The translations under genes were made by a program, and so were the position numbers. DNA of 64,000 bases from positions 900,413,904 through 900,477,903 of the forward strand of contig NC_056744.1 of the NCBI RefSeq assembly GCF_019279795.1, written 5' to 3'. Position 1 is the stretch's first letter. Each line of letters begins with the position of its first letter. The stretch is from Protopterus annectens. Its lineage: Eukaryota > Chordata > Ceratodontiformes > Protopteridae. Below the pieces are notes generated by a model, which ran no database searches, was not told the origin of the DNA, and saw nothing but the letters and a program-made list of their open reading frames with translations. Positions 1 through 13,104 of the stretch are shown piece after piece.

Positions 1-1571
1 TCCTTTTGGGGAGAGCATAATATTTTTAAACCATTTTCAACCTGTATACTAGGGGCTTCCATGGTTATTCAACATTGTTAGTTTTACCAGCCTCCCATGA
101 TGATCACTTTGCCTTCTTATTTGAGGCCACTTAAAGTTACCTGATATATTTCCAAGGACTAACTCTCATCACCTGTGCATTACCCTTTTGTTATGCTCTG
201 ATAGTTACATCATTATCCTTATGGTATTCTGTGCTAATGGTTGCCATCACTACTCTATTATTACAATGCTGCAGCGATATCACTATTACTGCATAGCAGT
301 TTAATATTTTATCAGATTGATTTGTTCTGTCCATTCAGTACAGAAAGTGAAAACTTTTGAATCCAGACTTGATGGCAGAACGTCCTAACATTGACAAGTA
401 ACTTGAGATTTTTTCTAAACTCAGTGAAAGTTTTCATCTAAATCCTAATTCCTACAAATAAAACAAGTTATCTGAAATGTGAACCTATGGATTCCCATAA
501 TTTTTGTACTTTATTACCAAAAACATAATGACTTCACATTCAAAACTAGTTTTTAGCGTCTCAGATTTTTCAGTTTCATTAGACTTCTTAGTCTGCACTC
601 TTGCCATTTCATTTGCTTCATACTGCCAGCTTTCTTCACTAATGTAGTGTTCTGTCCTTAAGCACTATCTAGCTTGCAATCTGCTTGCTAGATTTTGAAA
701 TGGGTGCGATATTATTACAACTAATTAAAGGCATAGCTCATTTTATTTATGCTTTGCAATAGGTATTAATCTTGCTTATCCACAGTCTTTGAATTAAACA
801 TACCTTTCCGTACAATTTCTTCTCATGCTTAGGTGCCTTGCTGTTAGTCTGCAGTTGTATCTGTCATCAGTTTAGTACCTGATTTGAACTCTTAAACTGT
901 AGAGTTTAGCATCCTAGCTTTTATGTCAGTGCTTGAGAGGTTTGCAGCATTTGTTATGACTTTCAGTCACCTGATCTCTATTTTTTCTCCCTTGTAAACT
1001 ATTCTAATGAATTGTTCAGCTGGATGGCTCTCTGCTGCTGTTTCTTTCTACTTTGATATGTTAGCATGTTAGCTACAAACTCTAACAGTACTTAAGGTGG
1101 GCAACCTTGCTCACTTCATGTTTGTGCATCATATTCATGGCGTGTCTTTAGTAGTCTGGATATTGGCTTCATGTTGCTGGAATATTTTCAGCACTAACCA
1201 ACCAGATTCTCATCTTTGGACTGTTCACCTCACATTAACCTTTACTTTATTTTTCCATTATATGTACTCATTCATTTTTGTGTCTCTAAGGTTACATTTC
1301 TAGCTCCACATTCCTTGTAAAGTTTGTTAATGTTTTTCTTTAACAATCAACTGTAACACTGTCTTGCACAGTTTAGCCACTTTTTCTTTTTATTTTCCCT
1401 TCCTTACTCAGTTGACCACAATTCATATAAAAAAATAGTAATGGTTAAATCCTCTCTCTTTTTTTGCACTGACTACTTACAAACATGTTACATCCAACAG
1501 ATCTCACTTGTAACCTTTCTCCTTAGGATTGCCTACTGTGTTTTTTCTACATCCTTTTTCATTCTTCCATT
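1..1571. other. No recognised feature
   Basis: AT-rich DNA with only short chance ORFs. I see no exon, transposon end or tandem array. Confidence 0.5.
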
Positions 1572-1576
1572 ACCTC

Positions 1577-2945
1577 TGTGATGCCCCTGCACTGGTCCAG
1601 TAATCAAGGAGCCTCAGTCTTCACCACTGGCAACAATGAGGGATGTACACAATGGGAGGATTGCAAGTATACATGTAGTAATGTACAATTTCCCTTAAGA
1701 GCACACAGAGATCACAGTCAGTCTGGGGTTGGTTTCTCCCTCTTTCTCCAAATCCCCAATAAGACTCCAAACCGGCACAGCTATAGAGTTGAGTCCTTAG
1801 CCAGGGTTACAAGCCAATTCCTCCCAGCACTCTCTCTGTCCAACCAATGCTTTGTGTCCCTGCCCAAGTAGCCGACACACACATACACACACTTTGAGAT
1901 TTGATTTATACACAAACACGCACCTGGGAAAGGCTGGCACAGGTTTATTAGCTATGCCCCCTTCTGCCCAGACCATAAGATAGTTATGACTGCCACCAGA
2001 ACTCCTTATCAGCTACTTTAAGACCCTCCCAAAGGGTGACCAATCCTACTGTGTAATGCTACTATTATCCAAATGGTAAGTGTGACCAAGACTTGCAAGG
2101 CTATTTAAGAGTGGCTTGTACAGTGTCACCAAATACATATGGAAGTACTCTAAGAGCTTAAATATGTCTCACAAATATCAGCCACAAAGATAGATCTAAA
2201 TATATTTAATAATAAATAATAAAAGAATAAGACAATACTCAATCAACACAGTAACTACAGAGTTCAGAATCATAGGAAATATTTTAAAACAACATTGCAG
2301 GACAGTCTCAAATATAACCAAAAAAAAATCTAAACTAATATGTACTATATTCCTATCTATATCTAAGAGATACTATGCCCTAAATAACTTACTTACAGAG
2401 CAACACACAGGCAGAAGGGCTGATGATGGATGCTTCCAGGTCAAAGACAAAATACAAAATGCACACAGTCTCTCTCTCTCTCTGAGAGAGTTCTTAAATT
2501 ACTATCAAACATTACTGCTGTGTCAGTTTGGATGACATCACTCTTTGTCACCTGCCTTCAGTTCCCAGGCTAACAGAAACTTACGTTTCTGTATTAAAAA
2601 TACATATCTCTCAGATGTTTGCAGAACTTGGAAGTCACAAAGCAATAAAAACACTTTACATTTTGAACTTAGTAATTACTTCTATCCAAGACAATAGAAA
2701 AGACTTCTAGCTCTAGACATCTTCTTCTTGCTGCATTGAACATGATAAAGCACTTAATTTCAACTTATTTTCTTGAAATTTTGTAAATTAATCTTTGATG
2801 TCCCAGCAGGGTATGCTGTGCTTACATTCTTGAAATTCAGTACATAACATACAGTTCTGTATAAATCATAGCAATATTCACAAATGACATAGAATTATGT
2901 ACAAAATTCCAGCTAGCTGGGCTGGCAGCATTTTGGTCTGTCACA
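1577..2945. mobile_element. Solo long terminal repeat with 5-bp target duplication
   Basis: The 1,369-bp segment starts TGTGATG and ends TGTCACA, the TG...CA form of an LTR. It is flanked by a perfect direct repeat ACCTC (1572-1576 and 2946-2950). A related copy starts at 58924 with the same first bases. It holds an AATAATAAATAATAAAA tract that could serve polyadenylation. No coding region is attached, so it reads as a solo LTR left by recombination. Orientation is not assigned and the superfamily is not determined; a 5-bp duplication suits Gypsy-like elements and several endogenous retrovirus groups. Divergence between the two copies suggests an old family. Confidence 0.75.
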
Positions 2946-2950
2946 ACCTC

Positions 2951-4569
2951 ATTCACCTAATCATAGCTGACACTTTTCAGTCCTCTGTTCCAGGAGATAC
3001 AGGTGTTGGGGAATAACATTTGGATATTCTGTTATTCAGCTGGAATGGCTGTGTTAAAACTTTGATTCAAATTAATTACATGTATATCTTTGATTTATAC
3101 TTTTATGAAGTCTTCTACATGCATCATAATTACCAAGTGTGGCGGTTTTCTTAGAAACCTTAACAGCTGAATCGCTTTACTCCTAGACTATGGATTATTT
3201 CCAAAAGTGTGCCTGAGTATTTCTATATTTGGAACATCAATTTTTTTCTTAATAGTGCAAAATTCATCCTAATCCATGTTTTGTCCACATTGCTGTTTGT
3301 TCTTGTGCCTTCTTACCTCCTTTCCTTTCTTTAAAATAAGTTTCACTCTATTTCTTGCTCACTGTAGTTAGGCTTTTTCACCACAGCTCAATGAGCTCAT
3401 CTTACTGGTCGGTTTATTAATAATAAATTGGATAATACAGATGTGTGGACTGCATTAAAAATATAAGTTTTGATGTTCTTTCTTAACCTGACAAACCAAA
3501 TTATCTTCTTTGCTATAATTGGAAAGGCAAGAAGTAAAACATGGGTTGGAAGTATGACTGTAGTCAAGAGAAACCTTGCTTGAGAATCATACATGCCTTG
3601 ATTTGGATGACTATGGCCACAGCTGATTCACTGTGGATCACAGCTTAGGTGGCCACTTAATACCTCACATGTACTCTCATTTACTACCTTTACCTCCTGC
3701 TCTACCATCTCTTCACCTCTTTTGGCCCATTATTCATATGCCTCTTTGGCGTGGTGGAATAAAAGCAACACTATTGCCTTAAATGACCTAGATGAAAATA
3801 TCTTTACATCAGTAGGCTGTCCCTCCTCTGAAATATCTGGCTGACCTCCTTTACTACATACTGTCTCCTGCTCATTTTCCTGGAAATCAGCAAAGCTTGT
3901 AGTTCTAGCCTGCATTCCAGAAGTGTTTTACTTGTATTCCATGTCATCCAGGGAAAGTTAAGTATCTTTGATTGCTAAATTGCACTTAAGTTGTTTTCAG
4001 TGATTGCTTTTGTTTCTGGTTTTTATGTGTGCATTTCACTGATTTTTTTGTAAAAAAGAAATGCTCTTTCTGTCACTGTTACTGTCTTGAAATTACTTTC
4101 AGCATGGGATTTCCAGCTAGTTATTTAAGTGGTTTGTGTTAGCATTGCACTTGTGGTTGGATTCATTCATCTTGTGGCAGGACTTGTTTGCCTTGTCTAT
4201 CTGAAATACATAAAGATAGTGTACTCATTTTATTGGCCAGAAGGCTCATTATTTAGTTTTCTGTTTTTTTTTCTGTACTGCTATAAATTTTGCACTGCAC
4301 AGTAGCAAACACCTAGAAAGCAAATTTTCTCTGAAGAATGATCCATAAATTTGTAACCCGTAAAACAGCAATATAGTGCAAATACTTTATGCACCAACAA
4401 GCTTAGAGCAGCTAGTTAGGCCTCAAGTGGCAATACATATAGATTTAGTAGAATTCAGTATTGTGTAAACATTAAAGTTAGTAGAATTTAGTACTGTTTA
4501 GCTTAATCTGCCCCAAAAAAGCACCCTTATTAGTCTGCACAAACAAAGTACCCATAATATCCTTCTAAC
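2951..4569. other. No recognised feature
   Basis: AT-rich DNA with short chance ORFs on both strands. I recognise nothing in it. Confidence 0.45.
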
Positions 4570-5213
4570 CCCATTATACCACCCCCTTGTAGCTCACAAA
4601 TTAAAGGACTGGACATTATTGATATGTGATTTTCTCTTTTCTGTAGCCAGCTTGGTGGATATGGGCATCTTGAGACAATGTAACAATTGTCTCATGGTTG
4701 CTGACAACCACTTAATCCTTAAAGATTTAGACACAGTGTGGGAGAGGTGCAATTACACAGTGACACTGGAAGATAAACTCTCGCATACAAGTCCGCATCT
4801 TGTTGTCGAAACCACAAACACAACACACATCCCATATAGCACATAATATATTCACAAACTATCATTTAAAAGCAATATTCTTAAGCAATAAAGATCACCT
4901 AGACCTCTCACTGTCAATGATATGCCTCAGCAAGTCTAAAGACACTCCAAAAAAAAAACAACACCTAACACCAGACATACTGTTAGTCTTGGTGGAGCCC
5001 CAAACAGAAAGCCCCTAAGGCAAGTAAACACACTTCCCATGACTCTCAGTAAAGTGGATGCCATTGTAAGATATACTGATGCCCCTCTACCCAGGCTGAA
5101 CAAGGAGAAGATAAATGTTAGTTGCTTACCTGGAGCCAGGATACACCAAATCATAGATGCACTCAAGTCATTACACCACAGGTACCAGTATGATTCCATC
5201 ATAGTCCATCTAG
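4570..5213 (+). mobile_element. CR1-type LINE, ORF1 5' part (copy A, left half)
   Basis: The translation includes SLVDMGILRQCNNCLM, a CxxC zinc-binding start also seen in copies E and F. It later has the SGNH-hydrolase stretch beginning VSCLPGARIHQIIDALKSL and ending YDSIIVHLG. The ORF is degraded by several frame changes. It stops abruptly in the middle of the hydrolase domain where copy B (opposite strand) is inserted, and resumes at about 8531. The upstream limit is uncertain. Confidence 0.8.
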
Positions 5214-5543
5214 GTTCATAGGTTCATAGGTTCATAGGTAGGTACTAGGCTATTGGCCCTAGGGCCTATATAAGCTTAGCCAAAAGGTACCCTGGCTTTC
5301 GCCACCCAAGAAAATTATTTTCCTGTGCCACTGTTGAGCAGAGCCACAGAAGTGATCCCTGGGGTGAATTTCCTATTTCCCATCCAATCATCAAGATTTT
5401 TCTTGAAGAGTGCTAATGAGGAGCTCTGCTTGACATAGATAGGTAGTCTGTTCCAGAGTATGGGAAGTCTCTGGGACAGGAATCTATCCCTCCAGCATGT
5501 TGTTTATTGTGGTGGCAAGATTTAGGTCCCTAGAGCGTGTAGC

Positions 5544-6859
5544 TCATAGGAATTGGGATTTCTTTAAGTGGAGCATGTCTAAAAGCTCTGGGTTTGGCAT
5601 AGCTTTGTGTGTTAGGCAGAGAGCACCTCTGAGTAGGTGATATGCGACGGAGTAAAGCTGCAGTTTTTTTAGATGGTCTGCGTAGGGCATCTGTTTCAGG
5701 CCGGTAATCCTATTTTTGAGGTATTTCTGTGGCCTTTCCAGTTGTTGTAGATGTCTTGTGAGGTACATACCAAAAGTTGCATTGTACTCTATAATGGGTC
5801 TAATGAGTGATGAGTAGAGGGGAACAATGACCTCTTTTTTCCTGGATGAGAAACCTTTTGTGATGAGGTGTGCCACGTAGACGTATTTCTTGATTACTGT
5901 GGTGATGTGATTATCAAAGGAGAGACTGCTGTCCACCTGTGTCCTAAGGTCTCTTATCACACTTTTGGTGTTAAGTAGACTACCCCTATGTGGTAGTTCA
6001 TGGGTACAGAGTTTTTACCAAAAGGGATGACAATGCACTTTATGGCATTGAGCTTGATGCCATGGCTTTGATACCAGGCATCTGTCTCAGCGAGGCCGTT
6101 TTGTAGGATGTCCACATCTTTTGGAGTTTTGATTATGGCTCCTAGTTTGCAGTCATCTGCGAACTTTGTTAGCCAAAGACCTTCTGTGTTAGCCTGTACT
6201 TCAGAGAAGTAGAAAAACAGGCCAGGACCTAGGACTGAACCCTTTGGTACTCCACATGTCACTGGTCTGAAGTTGGATTTGGAGTCTGCTACTTTCACAG
6301 TGTGGGTTCTGTCAGTGAGCCAGTTGGCAACCCATCTTGTGACATAGGGATTTATACCTAGTTTAGTGAACTTATCTATAATTCCAGAGTGGGGGATGGT
6401 GTTGAAAGCCTTGAAGAGATCTAGATAGGCTGTGTGAACTACCTTGCCCTCATCTACGGCTTTGGTGACTGCTTCAAAGAAGTCTATCAGGTTTAGGAGA
6501 CATGATCTGCCTTTTACAAACCCGAACTGGGTGGGGTCCTGAGTTTGGAGATTACCAATGTCATTGTTTATAAGTTCCATGATGATACATTCTGTAGCCT
6601 TGCAGACCAGGCTCGTTAGGCTAATGGGGCGGTAGTTTCCGGGGTCCGTGGTGGCTCCCCCTTTGTGGAGTGGGATAACCGTCGCTGTGCGCCATTCAGT
6701 GGGCACATAGCCTGAGGTGAGGCTATGATTGAACATGGTACTTAGGTGGGGTGCCAGTTCATTCTGTAGTTCATGTAGAACACAGCCTGGGATGTTGTCA
6801 GGTCCCATGGATGCTGTGTTCTTGGCTTTGGATAGTGTGTTTTTTACCTGTGCAGCCAT
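5544..6859 (-). pseudogene. CR1 copy B, reverse transcriptase part of ORF2
   Basis: Two abutting frames (5957-6859 and 5544-5960) encode the [29 protein letters not shown] (motif A, with the usual DTIPH aspartate replaced by Asn), GVPKGSVLGPGLF (motif B) and FADDCKLG (motif C), then the thumb and C-terminal region. A frame change near 5958 splits it. Confidence 0.85.
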
Positions 6860-7444
6860 GATTACAGAAACTTTGCATTCTTCGGTATAGAGATGGGCCC
6901 TTTAGGTGATGACAGGGTGGTAAAGTTAGCACTGGACCTATCTGTCAGAATGTTGGCAATATCAGTTGGTTCTGTATATTTAGTGCCATTGTGCTGTAAC
7001 TCAGAGCAGATCTGAGTGTTGCCATTGAGATTCTTGACATAGCTATAGAATGCTTTGTGGTTGTCTTTAGAGTCAGTGGTGATTTTGTTTTCGTAACTAG
7101 CTTTGGAGGATTTTATGAGGGATCTCAGCTTCTTACTGAGGCTGACCAGGGGGTTTCTCCATTCATGGGATTTTACTCTTTTTTGCAACAGTTTCTTTCT
7201 TCTGTTGTAGAGTTTGTTTATGGCAGGGGACCACCAGATTGGCTTCCTTTTTTTGGAGGTTAGCATCTTGGTTCTGTTAGGGATTGCACAATCCATGCAC
7301 TCATGTAAGTGCTTATAAAGTGCATTTGTGTAGGATTCAGCAGTCATACCTCTATTGTCCGTCAGCATGGGTGTTGTGAAGTTTGCCACTTCTGTCTTAA
7401 GAAGCATGAAGTTAGCTTTGGAGGAATGTTTTACTGTGGTTTCC

Positions 7445-8104
7445 CTAATGGGGGATGGGGGAGGGATGTGGATGTCTAGGGTGATTAGCTTGTGGTCGGA
7501 TCTGACCAACGAGGAATTGACCTCTGGTGTGGAGCACTGGTTGCCCATATTGGTAATAACCAGGTCTAGGATATTGCTGCCCCTGGTGGGGTTGTGGATA
7601 AGTATCCAATGCATTGGAATTTATGAATTCCAGAAAACATTGAGCACAAGAGTTGGTACATGAGTAGTTTTCCCAGTTAATGGTGGGGTAGTTAAAATCG
7701 CCCATTATCAGGGTGTTAGGTTGTACCCTAATATTTTCCAGTGTATCAAGAAATGAGGAATGGGAATCCTGGGGCATGGTGGGGAATCTGTAGAAAGCTA
7801 CAATTTGGATTGCGGTCTTGCCCAGAGTTAGTTGCACTTGGATAATTTCGGATGCATTATGCTGAGCAACTAGCCTGGAGGTGTGGATATCCTTAATGAA
7901 TATGGACACGCCTCCGCCTTTAGTGTTTTGGTCCGGATTAGCTGGCCGAAAGGTGTGGTATGAATTACAGCCTGGTAATGCAGGGGTACTCTCTGGAGCC
8001 TTGAACCAGGTCTCTGTCACTGCACAGATGTCGATGCTCTCCATTTTAAGGAGTGCCTCGAGTGAGTGGATTTTGAGGTTTAGACTTCTAGCATTGAGTA
8101 GCAA
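7445..8104 (-). pseudogene. CR1 copy B, AP endonuclease part of ORF2
   Basis: Open frame starting [19 protein letters not shown], with VTETWF (catalytic Glu), GDFNYPTINWE (catalytic Asp and Asn) and conserved CR1 spacing. The frame shifts at about 7500-7600, and the SDH motif (SDHKLITLDIH) continues in the frame 6862-7614. The endonuclease nicks the target to prime reverse transcription. Broken copy. Confidence 0.85.
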
Positions 8105-8530
8105 TACCCTCAGATTCTTCTTGCTTGTACCTGTTATGGTTGTTAATTTATCATTTGACCCTTGCTTAAAAAAGGCACTATAGGGGTGGCTAGAGCCTTA
8201 GCCAGTATCCGGAATCTCAGTGGCGACAGGTGCAGGCCATCTCTGGCAAAGCATCATGGTTTGTCGATCATGTCATCCCAGGCAGACAGATATTGGATCC
8301 CCTTAAAATGACACTAGAAGCTTAGCCAATTGTTGAAGTCAATCATGTTGTCCTTGTACTGTGGTATCATTCTGGGAGATGGCAGGATGCTACTCAGGGC
8401 TAGGGTCATACCTGCCTGGACTACGAGATTGGACAGCTCCTCCATGTCCCTTTTCATGTAGTCCAGGGAGGTACGTCTCAGGTCATTCACACCAACAGGA
8501 ACAATTACAGAGTCATATTTGTACTTTTTG

Positions 8531-8805
8531 TGAGTGACCTGAGTTGTGTCTACCTGTACTATATGAGTAGAGACATTATGGAGCATTCAGACTATGTGTC
8601 CCAGGCTGGTATGAATCTGGCACTGAGCAGCATATTACCATCACCAAGTATGGTGCCACAATATGAGGAAAATTGATTGATTTCAACAACTGTCTGGTGT
8701 CATTCTAAGGGGATCCAATGTTTGTCTTCTTGGGAAGACATAGTCAGCATGCCAGTGATGGTCTGCACCATTTCCCTGTAGACTTTCAAATACTGGCAGA
8801 TTGTA
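8531..8805 (+). mobile_element. CR1-type LINE copy A, right half
   Basis: The ORF1 hydrolase resumes with a degenerate [15 protein letters not shown] segment, then [19 protein letters not shown] and the DGLHH block near 8760. It continues exactly where 5213 stopped (VHLG to VSDL), so copies A-left and A-right are one element split by copy B. It ends at about 8805, where Penelope-like sequence starts. Confidence 0.75.
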
Positions 8806-9420
8806 ACATCAAAGATATTATTTATGTAGCTACTTGCACCCTCTGTAATGGATTTTATGTTGGTAAGACTAATCACCAGTTCAAAGCTAGAATTCTATGC
8901 CACCTCAGTGACATTAGACTAGGAAAGGACACCGTTGCTTTGTCTATCTCCAAGAGAATGCACAACACAAGTTTATATTTATGGCATTAGACTTTGTACA
9001 TGATCATCTTTGGGGTGGTGATTTATATAATAAAACACAGGTTTTCGAGAGCTGATGGTTTGCTGATTTGCAGGCCGATCAGCTCCCTGGATTGAATAGG
9101 ATGATTCCCTTGAAGCCACTGTTGAAAGGGAGGAAACTTCATAGATAAACATTTAATTTTAATTGGTTGCTTTTTGCTTCAAAGGGGAAGACCACTGGCA
9201 GTAATGCAGTATTTGATGAAAGGGAGGAGACTTCCTAAATGAATTTTAATTAGTTGCTCTTTGCTTTAAAGGAGAGGAGTACTGGCAGTAATGCAGGATC
9301 TGATGAAGGCTCTATGAGTTGAAAGCACTTATCCCTGTTTCTATGCCTGTGTTGTTTTTATGCCATTTTATTGTTTTACTAGTTAATAAATGTTTCTTCA
9401 TGGTAGCCTAGCTCTGCTTT
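8806..9420 (+). mobile_element. Penelope-like element, GIY-YIG end and 3' region
   Basis: The open frame around 8800-8990 reads IIYVATCTLCNGFYVGKTN, followed by an RI..HLSDIR stretch. This is the start of the GIY-YIG endonuclease of Penelope-like elements. After frame changes, the C-terminal signature LQADQLPGLNRMIPLKPLLK appears near 9070-9120. The 3' region then has two tandem 87-94 bp units (about 9116-9206 and 9207-9293), a hammerhead-like core (9294-9338) and an AT-rich end with AATAAA (about 9385). Only the last part of the element is present. Confidence 0.7.
9294..9338 (+). ncRNA. Hammerhead-ribozyme-like motif in a Penelope 3' region
   Basis: CTGATGA (9300-9306) is followed by a five-pair stem GGCTC/GAGTT (9308-9312 with 9316-9320) and GAAA (9321-9324). 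A minimal stem III (A-U, G-U) leads to a UUA cleavage triplet ending at 9331. CAGG (9294-9297) pairs with CCTG (9333-9336) in the right register for stem I, with two mismatches next to the core. Penelope-like elements are known to carry hammerheads in their terminal repeats. The mismatches suggest a decayed copy. Confidence 0.55.
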
Positions 9421-9469
9421 TTTCTAAATATTTTTGATTGGTCTTGGCAATCGGGAGTTTATATATTTT

Positions 9470-10634
9470 TACAACTTGCAGAACTAGGTATAAACCCTTT
9501 ATAACACACTGGATAGCTAGATGGCTCACTGATAGGACCCAGGAGGTTAGAAATGGTGAGGCCACCTCCACAAAGAGGCTGGTCATCAGTGGAGTCCCCC
9601 AGAGCTCTGTGCTAGGTACACTCATCTTTGGCATCTACTTCTCGGATGTCAAAGCGAATGTCAATAGCCTCTGGCTAAAAAAGTTTGCAGATGATTGCAA
9701 ATTGGGAAAAGTCATTGAATCCTCCCAAGATGAGAACACCCTTCAGAAAGGCCTAATACAAACAAACACTTGGTGCCAAAGCCATGGCTTAAAACTCAAT
9801 ACTAAGAAATGTATTATAGCACCATTTGGGAAGTCTGCCACCATGGGTAACTACATCATCAATAAAACACCCTTAAAATTGATTCACTAGTCAGGGATCT
9901 GGGAACTCATGTAGATAGTAACCTAGCCTTCAGCCAGGGTGTCCAAGGTAGTAATAAAATCCTTCTATGTTGCTCAACATATATGCAAGGGCATGATGTC
10001 TAGGTCCAGAGATGTTATCATACCACTGTATTTGGTCCTCATCAGGCCCATCAAAGAGTATAATGCCCCCATCAATATGTACCTGTCCAGACACATGGAA
10101 CAGCTGGAATGTCTACATAGGTTTCTTACAAAAAGAATACAGGGAGTAAACATAATGTCCTACATTGATCACCTGAAAGCCCTGTCTCTTTACTTAATAT
10201 CATACAGTCTTCTGAGAGGTGATCTTTGTCTGGCATTGAAGGTATCCCTGGAACCTATTTTGATGAACTTTTTTCAAATCTGCAAAGCATCAGCATCAAA
10301 ACTACTAGGTTAAAAATATCTAAATTTTGTTTGCAACATAAATGGGACATGTTGGAGAGACAAATGTTTCTCAGAGAATTCCCTTTCTCTGGAACAGGCT
10401 CCTCATCGATATGAAGGAGAGTTCCTCCCTAACCATATTTAAGCACAACTTGGATTAATGGATGGGTAAATCAGAAATTCAACCCTGGTCTGGCTCCTAT
10501 TTATCTGATGGACAGAACAGTCAGTAAATCACCCCAATAAATCAAATATAAATCAAATTTGCGGGTCACATTTGGGTTGCACAGCTTGGCTTTTAAGGGC
10601 TGTAGTTGTCATTAGCCCAGTATACACATATGAA
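9470..10634 (+). mobile_element. CR1-type LINE 3' fragment (copy C)
   Basis: The translation reads WIARWLTDRTQEV, then SGVPQSSVLGTLIFGIYF (motif B) and KKFADDCKLGKVI (motif C), followed by the family's C-terminal region to about 10440. It ends with the family's 3' untranslated sequence near 10634 (ATATGAACC). It is 5'-truncated, with several frame changes and stops, and more diverged than copies B, E and F. Confidence 0.85.
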
Positions 10635-12430
10635 CCTTAAACTTACCCAGATTTTTAATGAACCTCAATGATTAAAAATATCTGTTCTGGGAAATATTCA
10701 CTTTTGTGTATTTTGGCATTGACAAGTCAGACATATTCTAAACCTCCCAGTCTTACCAGCTTTCTTTAGTGACTACCACAAATTAAAACTCTATGGACAG
10801 TTAAAAAAGTAAAAAGCCATTTTTCCCAGAAGGAGGCAGTTGAAATCCTCAGTTCACATCTTTGCATATGAATGTATCATCCACAACAAAGTAAGTGTAA
10901 TGTTATTTGGTATATCTGGAAGACTGTACAGTCACGGATGACTGTTTTGTCCCCACTGATCACAAAACTTGTACTCATGCTCTATTTTTCAATTGAATTA
11001 CTTGGCTTGAGTCCCACCTATCCTTCCACTACTATATTTACTGATGAAATGCATATAACTGGTTAGTTCACTGGTCTCACCAGGATTTCTAGTTCATTAA
11101 CCTCACAAACTAGGTCTGCAACTAGAAAACAGATATTCTTTCAGTGGTTTAACTATGTTTTTGCAGTTATCAAAGTTTCATATCTGAAAAAATATAATAC
11201 TTTTCTTTTGCTTTCAGAAGGACTGCATAAACTTATTAAGAGATAAATGTATGCAAATTAAAAGCAGAGCTGCCATTGCCAAGCTTTTATTTACATTCAC
11301 ACCCTTATGCCATTCTTATTGTATTAGCCTTGCTTCATCTCTCACCATTGACCTCCTGACTCATAGCCCCCCTACTGAATGGCTAATGTATTATATTCCC
11401 ACAACTCTAATAAAAATCCCAGGCTTGTGGACAGAACCATGACAAACAGTAGTGTTACCTTACGGGATGCAGTCTCAAAGAACCCATGGAACAAAATAAG
11501 CCTTAGAACGATGCTTCGGCAGTTGTTTTCATGCCTGAAACTCAGTATATGTAATGTCAGCCCTCTTCCTTCTCATATGTCGTTTACTGATATTCCAACA
11601 AGGCCTGAGCTAACATTTGTGGTAGAAGTGATCTTTTAACTCTGCCTACTAAAGATAATTATCCTTCCCTTTCGCTATCAGTTGCAGTAGTATACAAGTG
11701 TCACTACTGTCAATGACACTGCAATGACACTGTACACTTAATTCACTGTTGACAATGACAGTACAGTGACACTGCACACTTAATTTTTTTTGCAACTGTG
11801 ATGTCCGCAAACACTTCTGCTATATAATTCTCCTAGTTTTAATTCTGTTTCTGAAATATATGAGCAGGAATTTATATTATTCTTGTTTGTTATTGATGTC
11901 ACTGAGATTTTTTTATGATGAATATAATTTATTGACCATTTACTGATCAGTTTGGATTTTAATTATCCTTGAAGATTTTCTCCAATAAATTATATCAAGG
12001 ATCCTCCAAAAATGTTAGTTCATGGACTTTCCAAAACTGGTAGCAGAATAAAATATTATGTGAATAAATTTAACTTTATTTGTTGTTTTTTTTTCAGATA
12101 CTCTTATTAATTTATTCCTGTTTTTTCTCTTACTTTGACATAGTTTTCTTTTTCTTTGAGTTTTAAGTCCAACCTTACAGAAGAAAGTAAACCTTGCATT
12201 TCTTTCTGTGATGCCTAAGGGTTTTTAATCTCTTGTGAGTTGTGGCGGTGGAACTGGAAGCAATTTTATCATATTAGGGTAAACAAGGAATACAAGTTAA
12301 AGAATTCATTGAGATTTCACCACAACAAACTGCTGTTAAGAAATTTGATTTTCCATCACATCACAGAGTAGCTCTTGATTTGTCTGCTCCTTAAGGCAAG
12401 CCCTAACTCCTCTGAAACTTTTATGTACAT
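10635..12430. other. No gene; weak short repeats only
   Basis: I see no gene. At 11690-11785 a short block repeats variants of AATGACA and CAGTGACACTG in direct and inverted order. The rest is AT-rich with chance ORFs. Confidence 0.45.
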
Positions 12431-12444
12431 ACATGCATTTTTAT

Positions 12445-12448
<4 letters not shown>

Positions 12449-12502
<54 letters not shown>

Positions 12503-12504
12503 AG

Positions 12505-12554
<50 letters not shown>
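12449..12554. repeat. (TA)n microsatellite, left flank of MITE 1
   Basis: About 105 bp of alternating AT with one short interruption (AAAGAGAAA). It resumes at 12961 on the far side of the MITE. Confidence 0.95.
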
Positions 12555-13088
<534 letters not shown>

Positions 13089-13104
13089 CAACTCTTAGAT
13101 TGCA

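Larger units (their letters stand above)
5214..8530 (-). mobile_element. CR1-type LINE inserted into copy A (copy B)
   Basis: This 5'-truncated CR1 starts in the ORF1 hydrolase domain ([18 protein letters not shown]) near 8530. It continues through the AP endonuclease and reverse transcriptase and ends at 5214 with the family's 3' tail, three units of the 8-bp repeat TATGAACC (sense). It lies head-to-head inside copy A, whose reading continues on both sides. The ORFs are split by a few frameshifts but are otherwise long, so it is younger than copy A. Confidence 0.9.

Noticed and set aside
1097-1303. 68-residue hydrophobic ORF as a small membrane protein
   Set aside because: Hydrophobicity follows from T-rich sequence; there is no family resemblance and no supporting context.
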